This document shows, one piece after another, positions 17,925 through 27,756 of a stretch of DNA of 64,000 nt. The position numbers and the translations under genes are program-made. Location of the stretch: positions 806,001 through 870,000 of the forward strand of contig NZ_SLYA01000002.1 of NCBI RefSeq assembly GCF_004340965.1, in the 5' to 3' direction. This stretch comes from Sphingomonas sp. PP-CE-1A-559. GTDB lineage: Bacteria; Pseudomonadota; Alphaproteobacteria; Sphingomonadales; Sphingomonadaceae. The notes under the pieces were generated by a model. It was not told the DNA's origin, searched no databases, and was given only the letters and a program-made list of their open reading frames with translations. How positions within the stretch are numbered: the stretch's first letter is position 1; each line of letters begins with the position of its first letter.

Positions 17925-18974
17925 TTATCCGTGCACGACTTCGATCTCGTCGAAGCGTTTCCAGCGGTAGATCGCGAAGCTCAGCACCCAGCAGAGCACG
18001 AACAGGCCGATGATCGCGAAGCCGAGGCCGTTGAAGTTCTCGCCGAGCGCCGTTGCGACGTCCCATATGCCGCCGGTGAAGCCGAGCTTCGATCCGAGCA
18101 GCGCCAGCGTCTCGATCCCGCCGATCGCGATCGCGACGATCGCGGAGATCAAGGTGATAGTGATATTGTAGTAGAGCTTGCGGATCGGCTTCACGAACGC
18201 CCATTCATAGGCACCGAGCATGACCACGCCGTCCGCGGTATCGACCAGCGCCATGCCGGTCGCGAACAGTACCGGAAGCACGAGGACGACACCGATTGAG
18301 AGACCGTCGGCGGCCTGGCTGGCAGAGAGGCCAAGGATCGCGACCTCTGTAGCCGTGTCGAAACCGAGTCCGAACAGGAAGCCGAGTGGCGCCATGTGCC
18401 AGCTCCGTGTGACCAGCCGGAACATCGGCCGGAACAGCCGCGCGAGCAGGCCGCGGTTGCCAAGGAGGAGGTCGAGGTCCTCCTCGACATAGGTGCCGCC
18501 GCCGCGGACATGGCCGAAGGTACGCCAGACCGAGCGCAGGATGATCAGGTTCATCGCCGCGATCGTGAACAGGAAGACGGCGGAAATAACGGTCGCGATG
18601 ACGCCGCCGACCTGCTTGAACGCCTCGAACTGCGAGAGCGCGTTGGCGGTGAGCGCGATCGCGACGGCGGCGATCAGCACGATCCCCGAATGCCCGATCG
18701 CGAACCAGAAGCCGACCGCGATCGGGCGCTGGCCGTCCTGCATCAGCTTGCGCGTCACATTGTCGATTGCCGCGATGTGATCGGCGTCGACAGCATGGCG
18801 CAGTCCCAGTCCCCAGGCCAGCAACGCCGTGCCGAGCATCAGGGGTTGCGCGTGGAACAGCGAGAACGCCCAGCACCATGCGGCAATGTTGGCCGCGACC
18901 AGCCCTGCGAACATCCAGCCGATGCGCTTTCGTGTCGACCCCCGCGTCGGTCGTTCCATCGTCAAAGTCGTCAT
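17925..18974 (-). CDS. NiCoT-family cobalt/nickel transporter (HoxN/NixA type)
   Basis: 349 residues from ATG 18974 (MTTLTME); another ATG is at 18959, and the longer frame has no support. The family signature GLRHAVDADHIAAIDN is present, together with GHSGIV, LGFDTATEVAIL and about eight hydrophobic segments. These permeases import Co2+ and/or Ni2+ across the inner membrane. A cobalamin riboswitch upstream and the cob operon downstream make cobalt the probable physiological ion. It is a single-gene unit, ended by the palindromic repeat at 17768-17885. Confidence 0.92.
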   Translation of the reverse strand: MTTLTMERPTRGSTRKRIGWMFAGLVAANIAAWCWAFSLFHAQPLMLGTALLAWGLGLRHAVDADHIAAIDNVTRKLMQDGQRPIAVGFWFAIGHSGIVLIAAVAIALTANALSQFEAFKQVGGVIATVISAVFLFTIAAMNLIILRSVWRTFGHVRGGGTYVEEDLDLLLGNRGLLARLFRPMFRLVTRSWHMAPLGFLFGLGFDTATEVAILGLSASQAADGLSIGVVLVLPVLFATGMALVDTADGVVMLGAYEWAFVKPIRKLYYNITITLISAIVAIAIGGIETLALLGSKLGFTGGIWDVATALGENFNGLGFAIIGLFVLCWVLSFAIYRWKRFDEIEVVHG

Positions 18975-19159
18975 GCACAAACCCCGCAGCGTCCGACGAG
19001 GACCGGGGCCTGCCGCGAACGGCCGGGCCGTGCGACGACCGGACGCCATGAGCGGCCGACGCACGACGCCGATGCGGCCCCCGCCACATGGTCGTCGCTC
19101 AGCAGTGTCACGCGGCGGCGTTCACCGTGCCTCGGTCACCCCCTGGACCGGGACAAGAG

Positions 19160-19365
19160 CGACCAGACGCCGGCAGGTCTCCTGGCTCGCGGGTCAAAGC
19201 TCCTCGCCACGCCTTCCCAAGTCGTCGACCCAGTGGCTGCCCTCGCGAAAAGGGCTCGTGCGTCTCGCTCACCGCTTACAGTTGCAGGGACAGCCGCGGC
19301 ATGGGACGGCGAACCGTCCGCACCGAATTCCCAATCAAGCCCTTCCGGGCACCGACGCGATCACG
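19160..19365 (-). promoter_or_regulatory. cobalamin riboswitch upstream of the cobalt transporter
   Basis: A second full aptamer on the minus strand: GGTGCCCGGAAGGGCTTGAT entry near 19352, CTGTCCCTGCAACTGTAAGC, GCCACTGG and the B12 box AGCCAGGAGACCTGCC at about 19187-19172. The similarity to the element before cobW extends past the B12 box into the flank (GGTCGCTCTTG, CCAGGGG), which points to duplication of the whole leader. About 185 nt lie between the aptamer and the transporter start. Confidence 0.95.
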
Positions 19366-19432
19366 GGAAACGGCTGCAAGCCGCGTCCCGCACGATCGGT
19401 ACCCTGCTTTGGGTCGCGTGCCAACGGTCGCG

Positions 19433-21541
19433 CTATTTCGCGAGGCCGAGCTGTTGCAGCATGAACGCCTGCCATTCCGAATTCTGGCGATAGCGTTCGA
19501 ACCGGCCGGACTTGCCACCATGCCCGGCCTCCATATTGACGCGGAACAGCAGCGGGTTCTTGTCGGTCTTCAATTCGCGAAGTTTCGCTACCCACTTGGT
19601 CGGCTCGTAATATTGCACCTGGCTGTCCCATAGCCCGGTGCCGACATACAGCGCGGGATACGCCTTCGCCTTGACGTTGTCGTACGGCGAATAGCTCAGC
19701 ATGTAGTCGTACGACGCCTTCTGCGCAGGGTTGCCCCATTCGTCATACTCGAACGTCGTCAATGGGATCGACGCGTCGAGCATCGTCGTCACCACGTCGA
19801 CGAACGGCACCTGCGCGATGATCAGCTTGTAGTCGGCCGGCGCCATGTTCGCGACGCCGCCCATCAGCAGCCCGCCCGCGCTGCCGCCCATCGCCGCGAC
19901 ACGGTCCTTGGCGGCATATTTCTGCGCGACGAGATAGCGGGTGACGTCGATGAAGTCGGTGAAGCTGTTCTTCTTGTTGAGCAGATGCCCGTCGTCATAC
20001 CAGCCACGGCCCATTTCCTGCCCGCCGCGGATGTGCGCGATCGCATAGACCACGCCGCGATCGAGCAGGCCTATACGGCCGGGATCGACGGCCGGATCGC
20101 TCGAAATGCCATAGCTGCCATAGGCGTATTGGAAGAGCGGCGCGGTGCCGTCGCGCTTCGGGCCCTTGGCATAGACCAGCGACACGGGGATCCGCGTGCC
20201 GTCACGAGCGGGCGCCCAGACGCGTTCGGTGACGTATTTCGCGGGATCATAGCCCGGCACCGGCGCGACCTTGAGCACGCGGCGCTCGCCGGTTTTCGCG
20301 TTGACCTCGTAGGTCGTGGTCGGGGTTACGAGCGAGCCGTAGGTGTAGCGCACCCACGGCGTCGCGGTCTCCTCGTTGACGTCGAGCGACATGCGATAGG
20401 CGGGCTCGTCGGCGGTCACCGGCGTCGACTTGCCTGCATCGCTCAGCACGCGGATCATCCGATTGCCGCCCTCGCGCTGGTCGATCGCGACGAAGCCGTC
20501 GAACGGCTTGAAGCCTTCGATGAAGACGGTGTCGCTGGCCGGCGTCAGGTCGCGCCATGCGGCGGTTCCCTTGGCCAGATCAGCGTCGGCGACGGTCACC
20601 AGCTTGTAGTTCTTCGCGGCCTTGTTGGTGCGGATGATCCAGCGATTGCCGATGTGATCCGCGCTGTAGCGGAACTCGCGCGCGCGTGGTGCGACGATCG
20701 TAAAACTGGTCGGGGCCGCGGCCGGGGCGCAGCGTTGCTCGTCGCTGACCGTGCTGCTCACGCCGATGCAAACGAACTTGTCGTCGGTGGTGCGCGAGAC
20801 ACCCATCGAATAGGTGTCGTCTTTCTCCTCGTACAGCAGCCGATCGCTGGCGACGGGCGTGCCGAGGACGTGTGCCTTCACGCGGTAGCCTCTGAGCGTG
20901 ACCAGGTCCTTCTCGACGTACAGCACGGTCCTGTTGTCGTCCGTCCAGACGACGTTCGGCTCTATGTTCGAGACGGTGTCGGCAATCGTCGTGCCGGTCG
21001 CGAGGTCCTTCACCTTGAGCACGTATTGGCGACGGCCGACGGTGTCTTCGGCCCAGGCAACGCGACGGTTGTCCGGGCTCACTGCCCAGTCGCTCAGTGC
21101 GAAGAAGCTGTGGCCCTTCGCCATCGCCGGCTCGTCGAACAGCGTTTCGGCGCGCGCGGTGCGGCTGCCCTTGCGGCGCTCGAGGATCGGGTAGTCCGCG
21201 CCGGTCTGAAATCGCGAGCCGTAATAATAGCCGTTCTTCGCGTACGGGACCGAGCTGTCGTCCTGCTTGATGTGCGAGACGGTGTCTTCGTACAGCTTGG
21301 CCTGGAGCGGCTTCAGCGATGCGAGTTGCGCATCGGCATAGGCGTTCTCCGCGGCGAGATAGGCGAGCATCTCCGGGTTCTTTCGCGTGTCGTCGCGCAG
21401 CCAGTAATAATCGTCCTCACGCGCGCCGTTGGGCGAGGTTACCTGGAACGGTTTCTTCGCGACGCGCGGCGGCTGGACCTGCGCCACCGCCGCCGTCGAG
21501 ACCAGCGCCACGCCGGCGAGCATCATGTACCGTGTCGTCAT
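19433..21541 (-). CDS. ptrB: S9A prolyl oligopeptidase family (oligopeptidase B-like), exported
   Basis: 702 residues from ATG 21541; the frame that continues to 22300 is shadow of the next gene. A signal peptide is present (MLAGVALVSTAAVA-Q). The N-terminal EDDYYWLRDDTRKNPEMLAY block and the C-terminal catalytic region are those of oligopeptidase B: HIRGGQEMGRGWYDDGHLLN, nucleophile Ser about 554 in GGSAGG, EYDEWGNP, catalytic His in AGHGGKSGR. Such enzymes cleave short peptides after basic residues. The start overlaps the upstream S9 peptidase stop (ATGA), so the two are co-translated. Confidence 0.9.
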   Translation of the reverse strand: MTTRYMMLAGVALVSTAAVAQVQPPRVAKKPFQVTSPNGAREDDYYWLRDDTRKNPEMLAYLAAENAYADAQLASLKPLQAKLYEDTVSHIKQDDSSVPYAKNGYYYGSRFQTGADYPILERRKGSRTARAETLFDEPAMAKGHSFFALSDWAVSPDNRRVAWAEDTVGRRQYVLKVKDLATGTTIADTVSNIEPNVVWTDDNRTVLYVEKDLVTLRGYRVKAHVLGTPVASDRLLYEEKDDTYSMGVSRTTDDKFVCIGVSSTVSDEQRCAPAAAPTSFTIVAPRAREFRYSADHIGNRWIIRTNKAAKNYKLVTVADADLAKGTAAWRDLTPASDTVFIEGFKPFDGFVAIDQREGGNRMIRVLSDAGKSTPVTADEPAYRMSLDVNEETATPWVRYTYGSLVTPTTTYEVNAKTGERRVLKVAPVPGYDPAKYVTERVWAPARDGTRIPVSLVYAKGPKRDGTAPLFQYAYGSYGISSDPAVDPGRIGLLDRGVVYAIAHIRGGQEMGRGWYDDGHLLNKKNSFTDFIDVTRYLVAQKYAAKDRVAAMGGSAGGLLMGGVANMAPADYKLIIAQVPFVDVVTTMLDASIPLTTFEYDEWGNPAQKASYDYMLSYSPYDNVKAKAYPALYVGTGLWDSQVQYYEPTKWVAKLRELKTDKNPLLFRVNMEAGHGGKSGRFERYRQNSEWQAFMLQQLGLAK

Positions 21542-23625
21542 TGTGCTGCTCCCTGTGCCGGCGTCGTTGCGCCTGCCGGCTTCCGGTATCGATCGAACCA
21601 GGCGATGATCGCCGACGCTTTCGCCGCGGATTGCGACGGGCGAGCGGCAAGGCCACCGTGGCTCGCGCCCGGCACCTTCACCAGCGCGGTCGGCACGCCG
21701 CGGATCTGGAGCGCCGCGTAATATTGCTCGGATTCGCTGACCGGCGTCCGGTAATCGTCGCCGCCGACCACCACGAGCGTCGGCGTCTTGACGTTGCCGA
21801 CCAGGCTGAGCGGCGAGCGGTTCCAATAGCTCATCGGATCCTCCCACGGCAGCTTGGTGAACCAGTAGCGCGAGGTGAACAACGTGTTGTCCATCGTCAG
21901 CGCCTCGCTGATCCAGTTGATCACCGGCTTCTGCGTCGCAGCGGCCTTGAACCGGTCGGTCTTGCCGACGATCCACGCGGTCAACAGCCCGCCGCCCGAA
22001 CCGCCGGTCACGAACAGGTTGTCGGGATCGGCCGTACCGTCCGTGATCGCCGCATCGACCGAGGCGATCAGGTCGTCGTAATCCGCGGCGGGGTAGGTCT
22101 TGTCGATCAGGTTGGCGAACTCGGCGCCGTAGGAGGTCGAGCCGCGCGGGTTGGTCCAGAGCACCGCGTAGCCGGCGGCGGCGTAGAGCTGCATGTCGGT
22201 CGCGAAGCCGGGGCCGTAGGCGGCGTTCGGGCCGCCGTGGATCTCGAGGATCAGCGGTACGCGCTGGCCTGCGACACGGCTCGGCGGGGTCGCGAGCCAC
22301 GCGTCGATCGGGCGGCCATCGGGCGCGGTCACTGCGATCTTCCGTACCTGCGCGAGCGCCTTCGATCCGGTTAGCACCGCGTTCAGCGTCGTCAGGCGTC
22401 GCGGTTTGCCGCCCGCCAGCACCCAGACGTCGGCGGGGGCGCTCGCATCGCCGCCGGTATAGGCGATCGTGCCGCCCTTCGAGACCGAGAACTCACCGCC
22501 GGTATAAGGCCGGTCGAGCCCGCCGCCCGCGACGTTGTCGATCAGCGGCGTGACGCGACCATCGACACCGACGCGTGCGACGCGGCGCTGGCCGTGATCG
22601 TCGTAGCTCGCATACAGGCTGCGGCCGTCGGCGGACCACACCGCGTCTTCGATCGCGCGGTCGAGTGTCGCGGTGAGCGAGCGCGGCGAGGCCGCGTCAC
22701 GGTCGCCGACATAGAGTTGCGTGTTCTCGTAGCTGCGACGCTTGTCGTCGAAACCGAGCCACGCGATCTTCGCGCCATCCGGCGACACGCGCGGCTGCGC
22801 GTCGGGGCCGTCGCGCGTAGTCAGCGTCCGCATCGTGCCGCTCGTCGCGTCGACCGCGATCACGTCGGAATTCATTACCTGGCGGTTGGCGGCGGGCCCG
22901 CGGATCGCGGCGAAGACGACGCTGCGGCCGTCGGGCGTCCATGACAGGGGGCCGCCATCGTCGAACTTGCCGTATGTCAGCTGCCGCGCGGCGCCGCCGT
23001 CGGCGCCGACCACGAAGAGGTGGTCGTAGCCCGGCTTCACATAGCCCGGCCCGTCGTTGCGGTAGTTGACCCGATCGATGATCGTCAGCGGCTCGGCCCA
23101 TTTCGCGCCCTCGGGCTTGGGCGGTTGCGTGCCGAGCTTGGTCCCCTCGCCCGCCACCGTCGCGATGTACGCGAGCTTGGTGCCGTCCGGCGACCAGGCG
23201 AGCGCCTGCGGATCGCCGGGGAAGCTCGTGACCCGCGCGCTTTGGGCGCCGCCGATCCAGCGGACGAACAGCTGCGATCCCTCGCCATCGCGCGCGGCGT
23301 AAGCAATGCGCGCTCCGTCGGGTGACCAGCGCGGGCTGCTGCCGTCGGTGGCGAATGGGGTCTGGCGCCCACTTGCGACGTCGATCAGCCAGAGCGACGA
23401 TTGCATCTTGTCGGTCATCACGTCGCCCGTGCGGCGGACGTAGACGATCGTCTTGCCATCCGGGCTGATCTGCGGGTCCGCCGCGATCGTCAGGCCGAAC
23501 AGATCGCTGCCGGTGAAGCTGCGCGTCGGGCCGTCGGGCACGGGGGCAGGTACCGGCGCGGCCGGTTGTTGCTGGGCATAGGCCGGCGTCGCCGCGAGCA
23601 GGAGGAGGGCAAGGGTCAAGCGCAA
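21538..23625 (-). CDS. S9 family peptidase (acylaminoacyl-peptidase / DPP-like), exported
   Basis: 695 residues. The signal peptide is LTLALLLLAATPAYAQ. The N-terminal two-thirds shows repeated beta-propeller motifs (SPDGKTIVYVRR, RWSPDGARIAYA, AWSPDGTKLAYIA), and the C-terminal third is an alpha/beta hydrolase with nucleophile Ser about 543 in GGSGGG, GGDDYRTP and catalytic His in ASHGG. It is typical of secreted S9C peptidases in TonB-rich bacteria that feed on peptides. It is the first gene of a two-gene unit with the oligopeptidase-B-like gene. Confidence 0.9.
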   Translation of the reverse strand: MRLTLALLLLAATPAYAQQQPAAPVPAPVPDGPTRSFTGSDLFGLTIAADPQISPDGKTIVYVRRTGDVMTDKMQSSLWLIDVASGRQTPFATDGSSPRWSPDGARIAYAARDGEGSQLFVRWIGGAQSARVTSFPGDPQALAWSPDGTKLAYIATVAGEGTKLGTQPPKPEGAKWAEPLTIIDRVNYRNDGPGYVKPGYDHLFVVGADGGAARQLTYGKFDDGGPLSWTPDGRSVVFAAIRGPAANRQVMNSDVIAVDATSGTMRTLTTRDGPDAQPRVSPDGAKIAWLGFDDKRRSYENTQLYVGDRDAASPRSLTATLDRAIEDAVWSADGRSLYASYDDHGQRRVARVGVDGRVTPLIDNVAGGGLDRPYTGGEFSVSKGGTIAYTGGDASAPADVWVLAGGKPRRLTTLNAVLTGSKALAQVRKIAVTAPDGRPIDAWLATPPSRVAGQRVPLILEIHGGPNAAYGPGFATDMQLYAAAGYAVLWTNPRGSTSYGAEFANLIDKTYPAADYDDLIASVDAAITDGTADPDNLFVTGGSGGGLLTAWIVGKTDRFKAAATQKPVINWISEALTMDNTLFTSRYWFTKLPWEDPMSYWNRSPLSLVGNVKTPTLVVVGGDDYRTPVSESEQYYAALQIRGVPTALVKVPGASHGGLAARPSQSAAKASAIIAWFDRYRKPAGATTPAQGAAQ

Positions 23626-23667
23626 CGAACGGCTCCTTCGAATGAACCGCGCGAAGATGACACACTA

Positions 23668-25038
23668 TTACGGGGTGGCAAGCGGTACGAACGTCACCGG
23701 CAAACCATCCTTCGGGCGCGGGATCGGGAAGACCTGCCACGCGTCGCCGCTGCCCGCCGCCGCCTCGATCCGGTAGCGCGTGAGCAGATGCGCGATCAGC
23801 AGTCGCATCTGCATCGTCGCGAAGTGCAAGCCGATGCACATGTGCGCGCCGCCGCCGAACGGCACCCAGGCGAACCGGTGGCGGCCCTTCGACGCTTCGG
23901 GCGTGAAGCGAAGCGGGTCGAACTTGTCGGGATCGGGCCAATGTTCGGCCATCCGGTGCGTATAGGTAATGCCCGTGCCGACGTTCGTGCCCGCCGGGAT
24001 ATCGAACCCGCCGAAGCTGAAATCTTTGAGCGCGCGCCGCGGGATCGACGGGACCGGCGGCATCATCCGCAGCGATTCCTTGAACGCATATTCGGTGAGG
24101 ACGAGGCGATCGAGTTGCTCGGTCAGCGGCACATGCGGGTCGAGCGCGGCGACCTCCTCGCGCAACCGCTCCTGCCAATCCGGGTTGCGCGCGAGCAGCA
24201 TCACGAGGCTGGTCGCGGACGAGGTAATCGTGTCGTGCGCGGCCATCATCAGGAAATTCATGTGGTCGGCGATCGCCAGCGCGGTCAGCGGCGCACCGTC
24301 GTCATCGGTCGCGCGGCAGAACTGCGAGAAGAAATCCTGGCCGTCGCCGGTTCGGCGCGCGGGGATCTCGCGCTCGAAGAAGTCGACCAGATACGCGCGG
24401 GCACGCACGCCCTTGCGCATCTGCGTGCCGGGCCAGGGCTTGCGGATCGGCGAGACGCTCGCCTGCACCTCGTCGACGAACGCCTGGTTGATCCGGTCCG
24501 CCTCCGCGCCAAGCGGCACGCCGAGGAAGCTCGTCGCGGCGAGATCGAGCGTGAGCTTTTTCACCACATCGTAGAAGCGCAAGGTCTGCCCGGCCCAGCC
24601 GCCGATCGCGGCCTCGATCCCGGCATCTAGCTCAGTCGCATAATGCCGCATCGGCTCGGGCTTGAACGCGACCGACAGCGCCTTCCGGTCAGCGCGGTGC
24701 TTGTCGAAATCCATCAGCATCAGGCCGCGCGGGAACAGCAGATTGAGCAGCGGGCCCCAGCCCTGTTCGGACGAGAAGATCTTGTCGCGATCGAACAGCA
24801 CCAGTTCGTTCGCGTCGGGGCCGAGCAGGTTCACGCCGGTGCCGCCGAGCGCGCGATTGCGATAGATTGGGCCGTACCGCGCCGCCATGCCTTCCGAGAA
24901 CGCGATCGGATCGGCGAGCAACTTGAACGTGTTGCCGACGAACGGCAGGCCGTTGCTTCCCGGAATATGATCGAGCGCGCCCTTGGGCTGGCGCGGAAGC
25001 CAGTGCGGGCTGGCATTCTGCAACATGGCGTGGCTCAT
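23668..25038 (-). CDS. cytochrome P450
   Basis: 456 residues from ATG 25038 (MSHAMLQ). The heme-ligand Cys is about residue 401 in FGGGAHMCIGLHFA; the K-helix ExxR is in FKESLRMMP; the I-helix reads AAHDTITSS. The N-terminus (GLPFVGNTFKLLADP) lacks a membrane anchor, so the protein is cytoplasmic and needs separate redox partners, which are not in the window. The overall form resembles CYP120/CYP51-like clans more than the alkane-hydroxylating CYP153. It is divergent from the SDR gene (104-bp intergenic). The substrate cannot be read from sequence; a lipid, terpenoid or steroid is plausible from the neighbours. Confidence 0.93.
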   Translation of the reverse strand: MSHAMLQNASPHWLPRQPKGALDHIPGSNGLPFVGNTFKLLADPIAFSEGMAARYGPIYRNRALGGTGVNLLGPDANELVLFDRDKIFSSEQGWGPLLNLLFPRGLMLMDFDKHRADRKALSVAFKPEPMRHYATELDAGIEAAIGGWAGQTLRFYDVVKKLTLDLAATSFLGVPLGAEADRINQAFVDEVQASVSPIRKPWPGTQMRKGVRARAYLVDFFEREIPARRTGDGQDFFSQFCRATDDDGAPLTALAIADHMNFLMMAAHDTITSSATSLVMLLARNPDWQERLREEVAALDPHVPLTEQLDRLVLTEYAFKESLRMMPPVPSIPRRALKDFSFGGFDIPAGTNVGTGITYTHRMAEHWPDPDKFDPLRFTPEASKGRHRFAWVPFGGGAHMCIGLHFATMQMRLLIAHLLTRYRIEAAAGSGDAWQVFPIPRPKDGLPVTFVPLATP

Positions 25039-25142
25039 CGTCGGATCCTCAGCGACATGCCGGCTTGGCAAGCCTCGAATACCGGCATAACTATTGTTCT
25101 GCAACCGGGGCGCGGACCTCGGGGCTTTGACAGGAGAGATGC

Positions 25143-25922
25143 ATGGACCTCGCAAACACTGCAGCCGTCGTGACCGGCGGCGCGTCGGGCCTTGGTGCCG
25201 CCACGGCGCGCGCGCTGGCCGCCAAGGGGGTGAAGGTGGCGATCTTCGACCTCCAGGCGGACAAGGGCGAAGCGCTCGCGGACGAGATCGGCGGGGTGTT
25301 TTGCAAGGTCGATGTCACGTCCGACGACAGCGTCGATGCTGGGTTCGCGGCGGCGCGCGCGGCGCATGGCCAGGAGCGGATCCTGGTCAATTGCGCGGGG
25401 ACGGGGAACGCGGCGAAGACTGCGGGGCGATCGAAGCAGGACGGCTCGATCAAGCATTTCCCGCTCGATGCGTTTGATCGGATCATCCAGATCAACCTCG
25501 TGGGCACGTTCCGTTGTCTCGCGAAATCGGCGGCGGGGATGTTGACGTTGGCGCCGGGTGAAGACGGCGAGCGTGGCGCTATCGTCAACACCGCGAGTGC
25601 AGCGGCGGAGGACGGCCAGATGGGGCAAGCCGCGTATTCGGCGTCGAAGGCCGGCGTGGTCGGCATGACGCTGCCGATCGCGCGCGACCTGATGAGCGAG
25701 GGGATCCGGGTGAATACGATCCTGCCGGGGATCTTCGACACGCCTTTGTTGGCCGCCGCGCCGCAGCAGGTGCGCGATGCGCTGGCGGCATCTGTGCCGT
25801 TTCCGAAGCGGCTCGGGCGGCCGGAGGAGTTCGCGGCGCTGGCGCTGACGATGATCGAGTGCGGGTATTTCAATGGGGAGGATGTGCGGCTGGATGGCGC
25901 GATCCGGATGGCGCCGCGGTAA
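25143..25922 (+). CDS. short-chain dehydrogenase (HSD10-like 3-hydroxyacyl-CoA dehydrogenase)
   Basis: 259 residues, with AGGAG before the ATG. The Rossmann glycine motif TGGASGLGAATARALA (10-25), NCAG, catalytic Ser in NTASAAAEDG and YSASKAG (Tyr about residue 164) define a classical SDR. The C-terminal FPKRLGRPEEFAALALTMIE and the loop PGIFDTPLLA are typical of the type-10 17beta-HSD / 3-hydroxyacyl-CoA dehydrogenase group, which oxidises hydroxyacyl-CoA or hydroxysteroids with NAD. Its divergent partner is the P450. A palindromic repeat follows. Confidence 0.85.
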   Translation: MDLANTAAVVTGGASGLGAATARALAAKGVKVAIFDLQADKGEALADEIGGVFCKVDVTSDDSVDAGFAAARAAHGQERILVNCAGTGNAAKTAGRSKQDGSIKHFPLDAFDRIIQINLVGTFRCLAKSAAGMLTLAPGEDGERGAIVNTASAAAEDGQMGQAAYSASKAGVVGMTLPIARDLMSEGIRVNTILPGIFDTPLLAAAPQQVRDALAASVPFPKRLGRPEEFAALALTMIECGYFNGEDVRLDGAIRMAPR

Positions 25923-25951
25923 CGCGTCTGAACATTGGTTCATAAGAAACA

Positions 25952-26055
25952 CCACCCCGGCGGAGGCCGGGGCCCAGTTGGGGAACGTTGCTGACGAGGA
26001 GCTGCGCTCCGTTACTGCGACCTTTCCAACTGGGCCCCGGCCTTCGCCGGGGTGG
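25952..26055. repeat. palindromic repeat (type B), copy 1
   Basis: Near-perfect 30-bp outer arms beginning CCACCCCGGCGGAGGCCGGG and returning as CCCGGCCTTCGCCGGGGTGG, with about 44 bp between them. A second copy with similar arms and similar centre (ACGTTGCTGA, CGTTA) lies at 57426-57533. It is placed between the convergent SDR and GMC genes, where it could serve as a bidirectional terminator. Confidence 0.8.
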
Positions 26056-26079
26056 CGGCAGGCTGAAGAGCGGTTGCCC

Positions 26080-27699
26080 TCAGGCCGCCCGCGCCAGTTG
26101 CCGCCCCTTGATCATGTCCGCCGCCTTTTCCGCGATCATGATCGTCGGCGCGTTGGTGTTCGATCCGATCAGTGTCGGCATCACCGAGGCGTCCACCACC
26201 CGCAACCCCTGGAGCCCACGCACGGCCAAGGTCGCGTCGACCACCGCCAGCGCGTCGTCTGCGGTGCCCATCTTGCACGTCCCGACCGGATGGTAGATCG
26301 TCTCCGCGGTCCGCCTTACCCAGGCGTCTATCTCGTCGTCGGTCCGCACGTCCTCGCCCGGCGATAATTCCCCCGCACGGTAAGGGTCGAGCGCCGCTTG
26401 GCGTGCCACGTCGCGACCGATCCCGATGCAGGCGCGCATCACCCGACGATCTTCCGCGGTCGCGAGATAGTTCGCGACGATCGTCGGATCGGCGAACGGA
26501 TCGGCGGAGCGGAGCCCGATCCGTCCCCGGCTTTCGGGGCGCAACTGGCATAGATGCAGCGTGAAGCCGTCCTCGGTCGCCTTGACCTTGCCGTGATCCT
26601 GCATGATCGCGAGCACTGCGTGGATCTGCACGTCGGGCCGCGACAGCCCCTCGCGCGACGACACGAACGCACCCGCTTCGAGGAACTGCTGCCGCCCCGC
26701 CCCCTTGCCGCGCAACAGGTAATTGAGCCCGACGCCGATCATCCCGACGCCCTTGGTCATCGCGTACCCGGTCCGCAGCCCGCGCGATTTCCAGTTCATC
26801 ACGACGTCGAGATGGTCCTGCAAATTCTCGCCGACACCGGGCAGCGCGTGCATTACGCCGACTCCCGCCGCGGTCAGCCGATCCGGATCGCCGATCCCCG
26901 ATAGCTGAAGGATGTGCGGCGACTGCACCGCCCCCGCGCACAGCAGTACCTCGCGCGTCGCCGTCACGCTCTCCTTCCGCCCGCCCTTGTCGAGCACGTA
27001 ATCGATGCCGGTCGCACGCCCCTTGTCGATCCGGATCCGCGTCGTCCGCGCGCCCGTGACACAGGTCAGGTTGCGCCGAGACAGCACCGGCCGCAGATAC
27101 GCCGCCGCCGTGCTCCACCGCTTCCCGTCCGCGACCGTCAGGTCGTAGCGCCCGAACCCCTCCTGGCTCGCGCCGTTGAAATCCTCTGTCACCGGATAGC
27201 CCGCCTGCCGACCTGCCTCGACCAGCGCGTCGTAGAACGGACTGTCCGACTCTCCGCCCGAGATCGTCAGTGGCCCTCCGCCACCGTGCAGGTCGCACTC
27301 GCCGCGGTGATGCCCCTCGAGCCGCTTGAAATACGGCAGCACGTCGTCGAACGACCAGCCCGGCAGACCCATCTGCCGCCACTCGTCATAGTCCTGCGGA
27401 TGGCCTCGCGTGTAGATCATGCCGTTGATCGACGAGCTGCCGCCAAGCCCCTTGCCACGCGGCCACCACAGGCGACGGTTGTCGAGATGGGGCTCGGGCT
27501 CGGTCGAGAAGCCCCAGTTGCTCGCATTCTTGCTCTTGATGAGTTCGCCGACCCCCGCCGGCATTCGCACCAGCACGCCGTCGTTGCGTCCGCCCGCCTC
27601 GAGCAGCAGCACCGTCACGTCGGGGTCCTCCGTCAGTCGCGCGGCGAGCACGCAGCCGGCCGAGCCCGCGCCGATAATTACGTAGTCATACGTCTGCAT
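26080..27699 (-). CDS. GMC-family FAD oxidoreductase (choline/alcohol dehydrogenase-like)
   Basis: 539 residues. The FAD-binding GAGSAGCVLAARLTED is at about 10-25; PRGKGLGGSSSINGMIYTRG is GMC signature 1, GAVQSPHILQLSGIG is signature 2, and the C-terminal active-site His is in HPVGTCKMG. GMC members of this type (AlkJ, BetA) oxidise alcohols to aldehydes. AGAGGA lies 7 nt before the ATG. It is downstream of the TetR gene on the same strand (57-nt gap), so the two may share a transcript. An alcohol made by the nearby P450 is a possible substrate. Confidence 0.9.
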   Translation of the reverse strand: MQTYDYVIIGAGSAGCVLAARLTEDPDVTVLLLEAGGRNDGVLVRMPAGVGELIKSKNASNWGFSTEPEPHLDNRRLWWPRGKGLGGSSSINGMIYTRGHPQDYDEWRQMGLPGWSFDDVLPYFKRLEGHHRGECDLHGGGGPLTISGGESDSPFYDALVEAGRQAGYPVTEDFNGASQEGFGRYDLTVADGKRWSTAAAYLRPVLSRRNLTCVTGARTTRIRIDKGRATGIDYVLDKGGRKESVTATREVLLCAGAVQSPHILQLSGIGDPDRLTAAGVGVMHALPGVGENLQDHLDVVMNWKSRGLRTGYAMTKGVGMIGVGLNYLLRGKGAGRQQFLEAGAFVSSREGLSRPDVQIHAVLAIMQDHGKVKATEDGFTLHLCQLRPESRGRIGLRSADPFADPTIVANYLATAEDRRVMRACIGIGRDVARQAALDPYRAGELSPGEDVRTDDEIDAWVRRTAETIYHPVGTCKMGTADDALAVVDATLAVRGLQGLRVVDASVMPTLIGSNTNAPTIMIAEKAADMIKGRQLARAA

Positions 27700-27756
27700 G
27701 CCCGCATCCTCTTGTTCGCGCTCCGCTTTTTTACGGAGTCGCGTCAGTCCACTACG

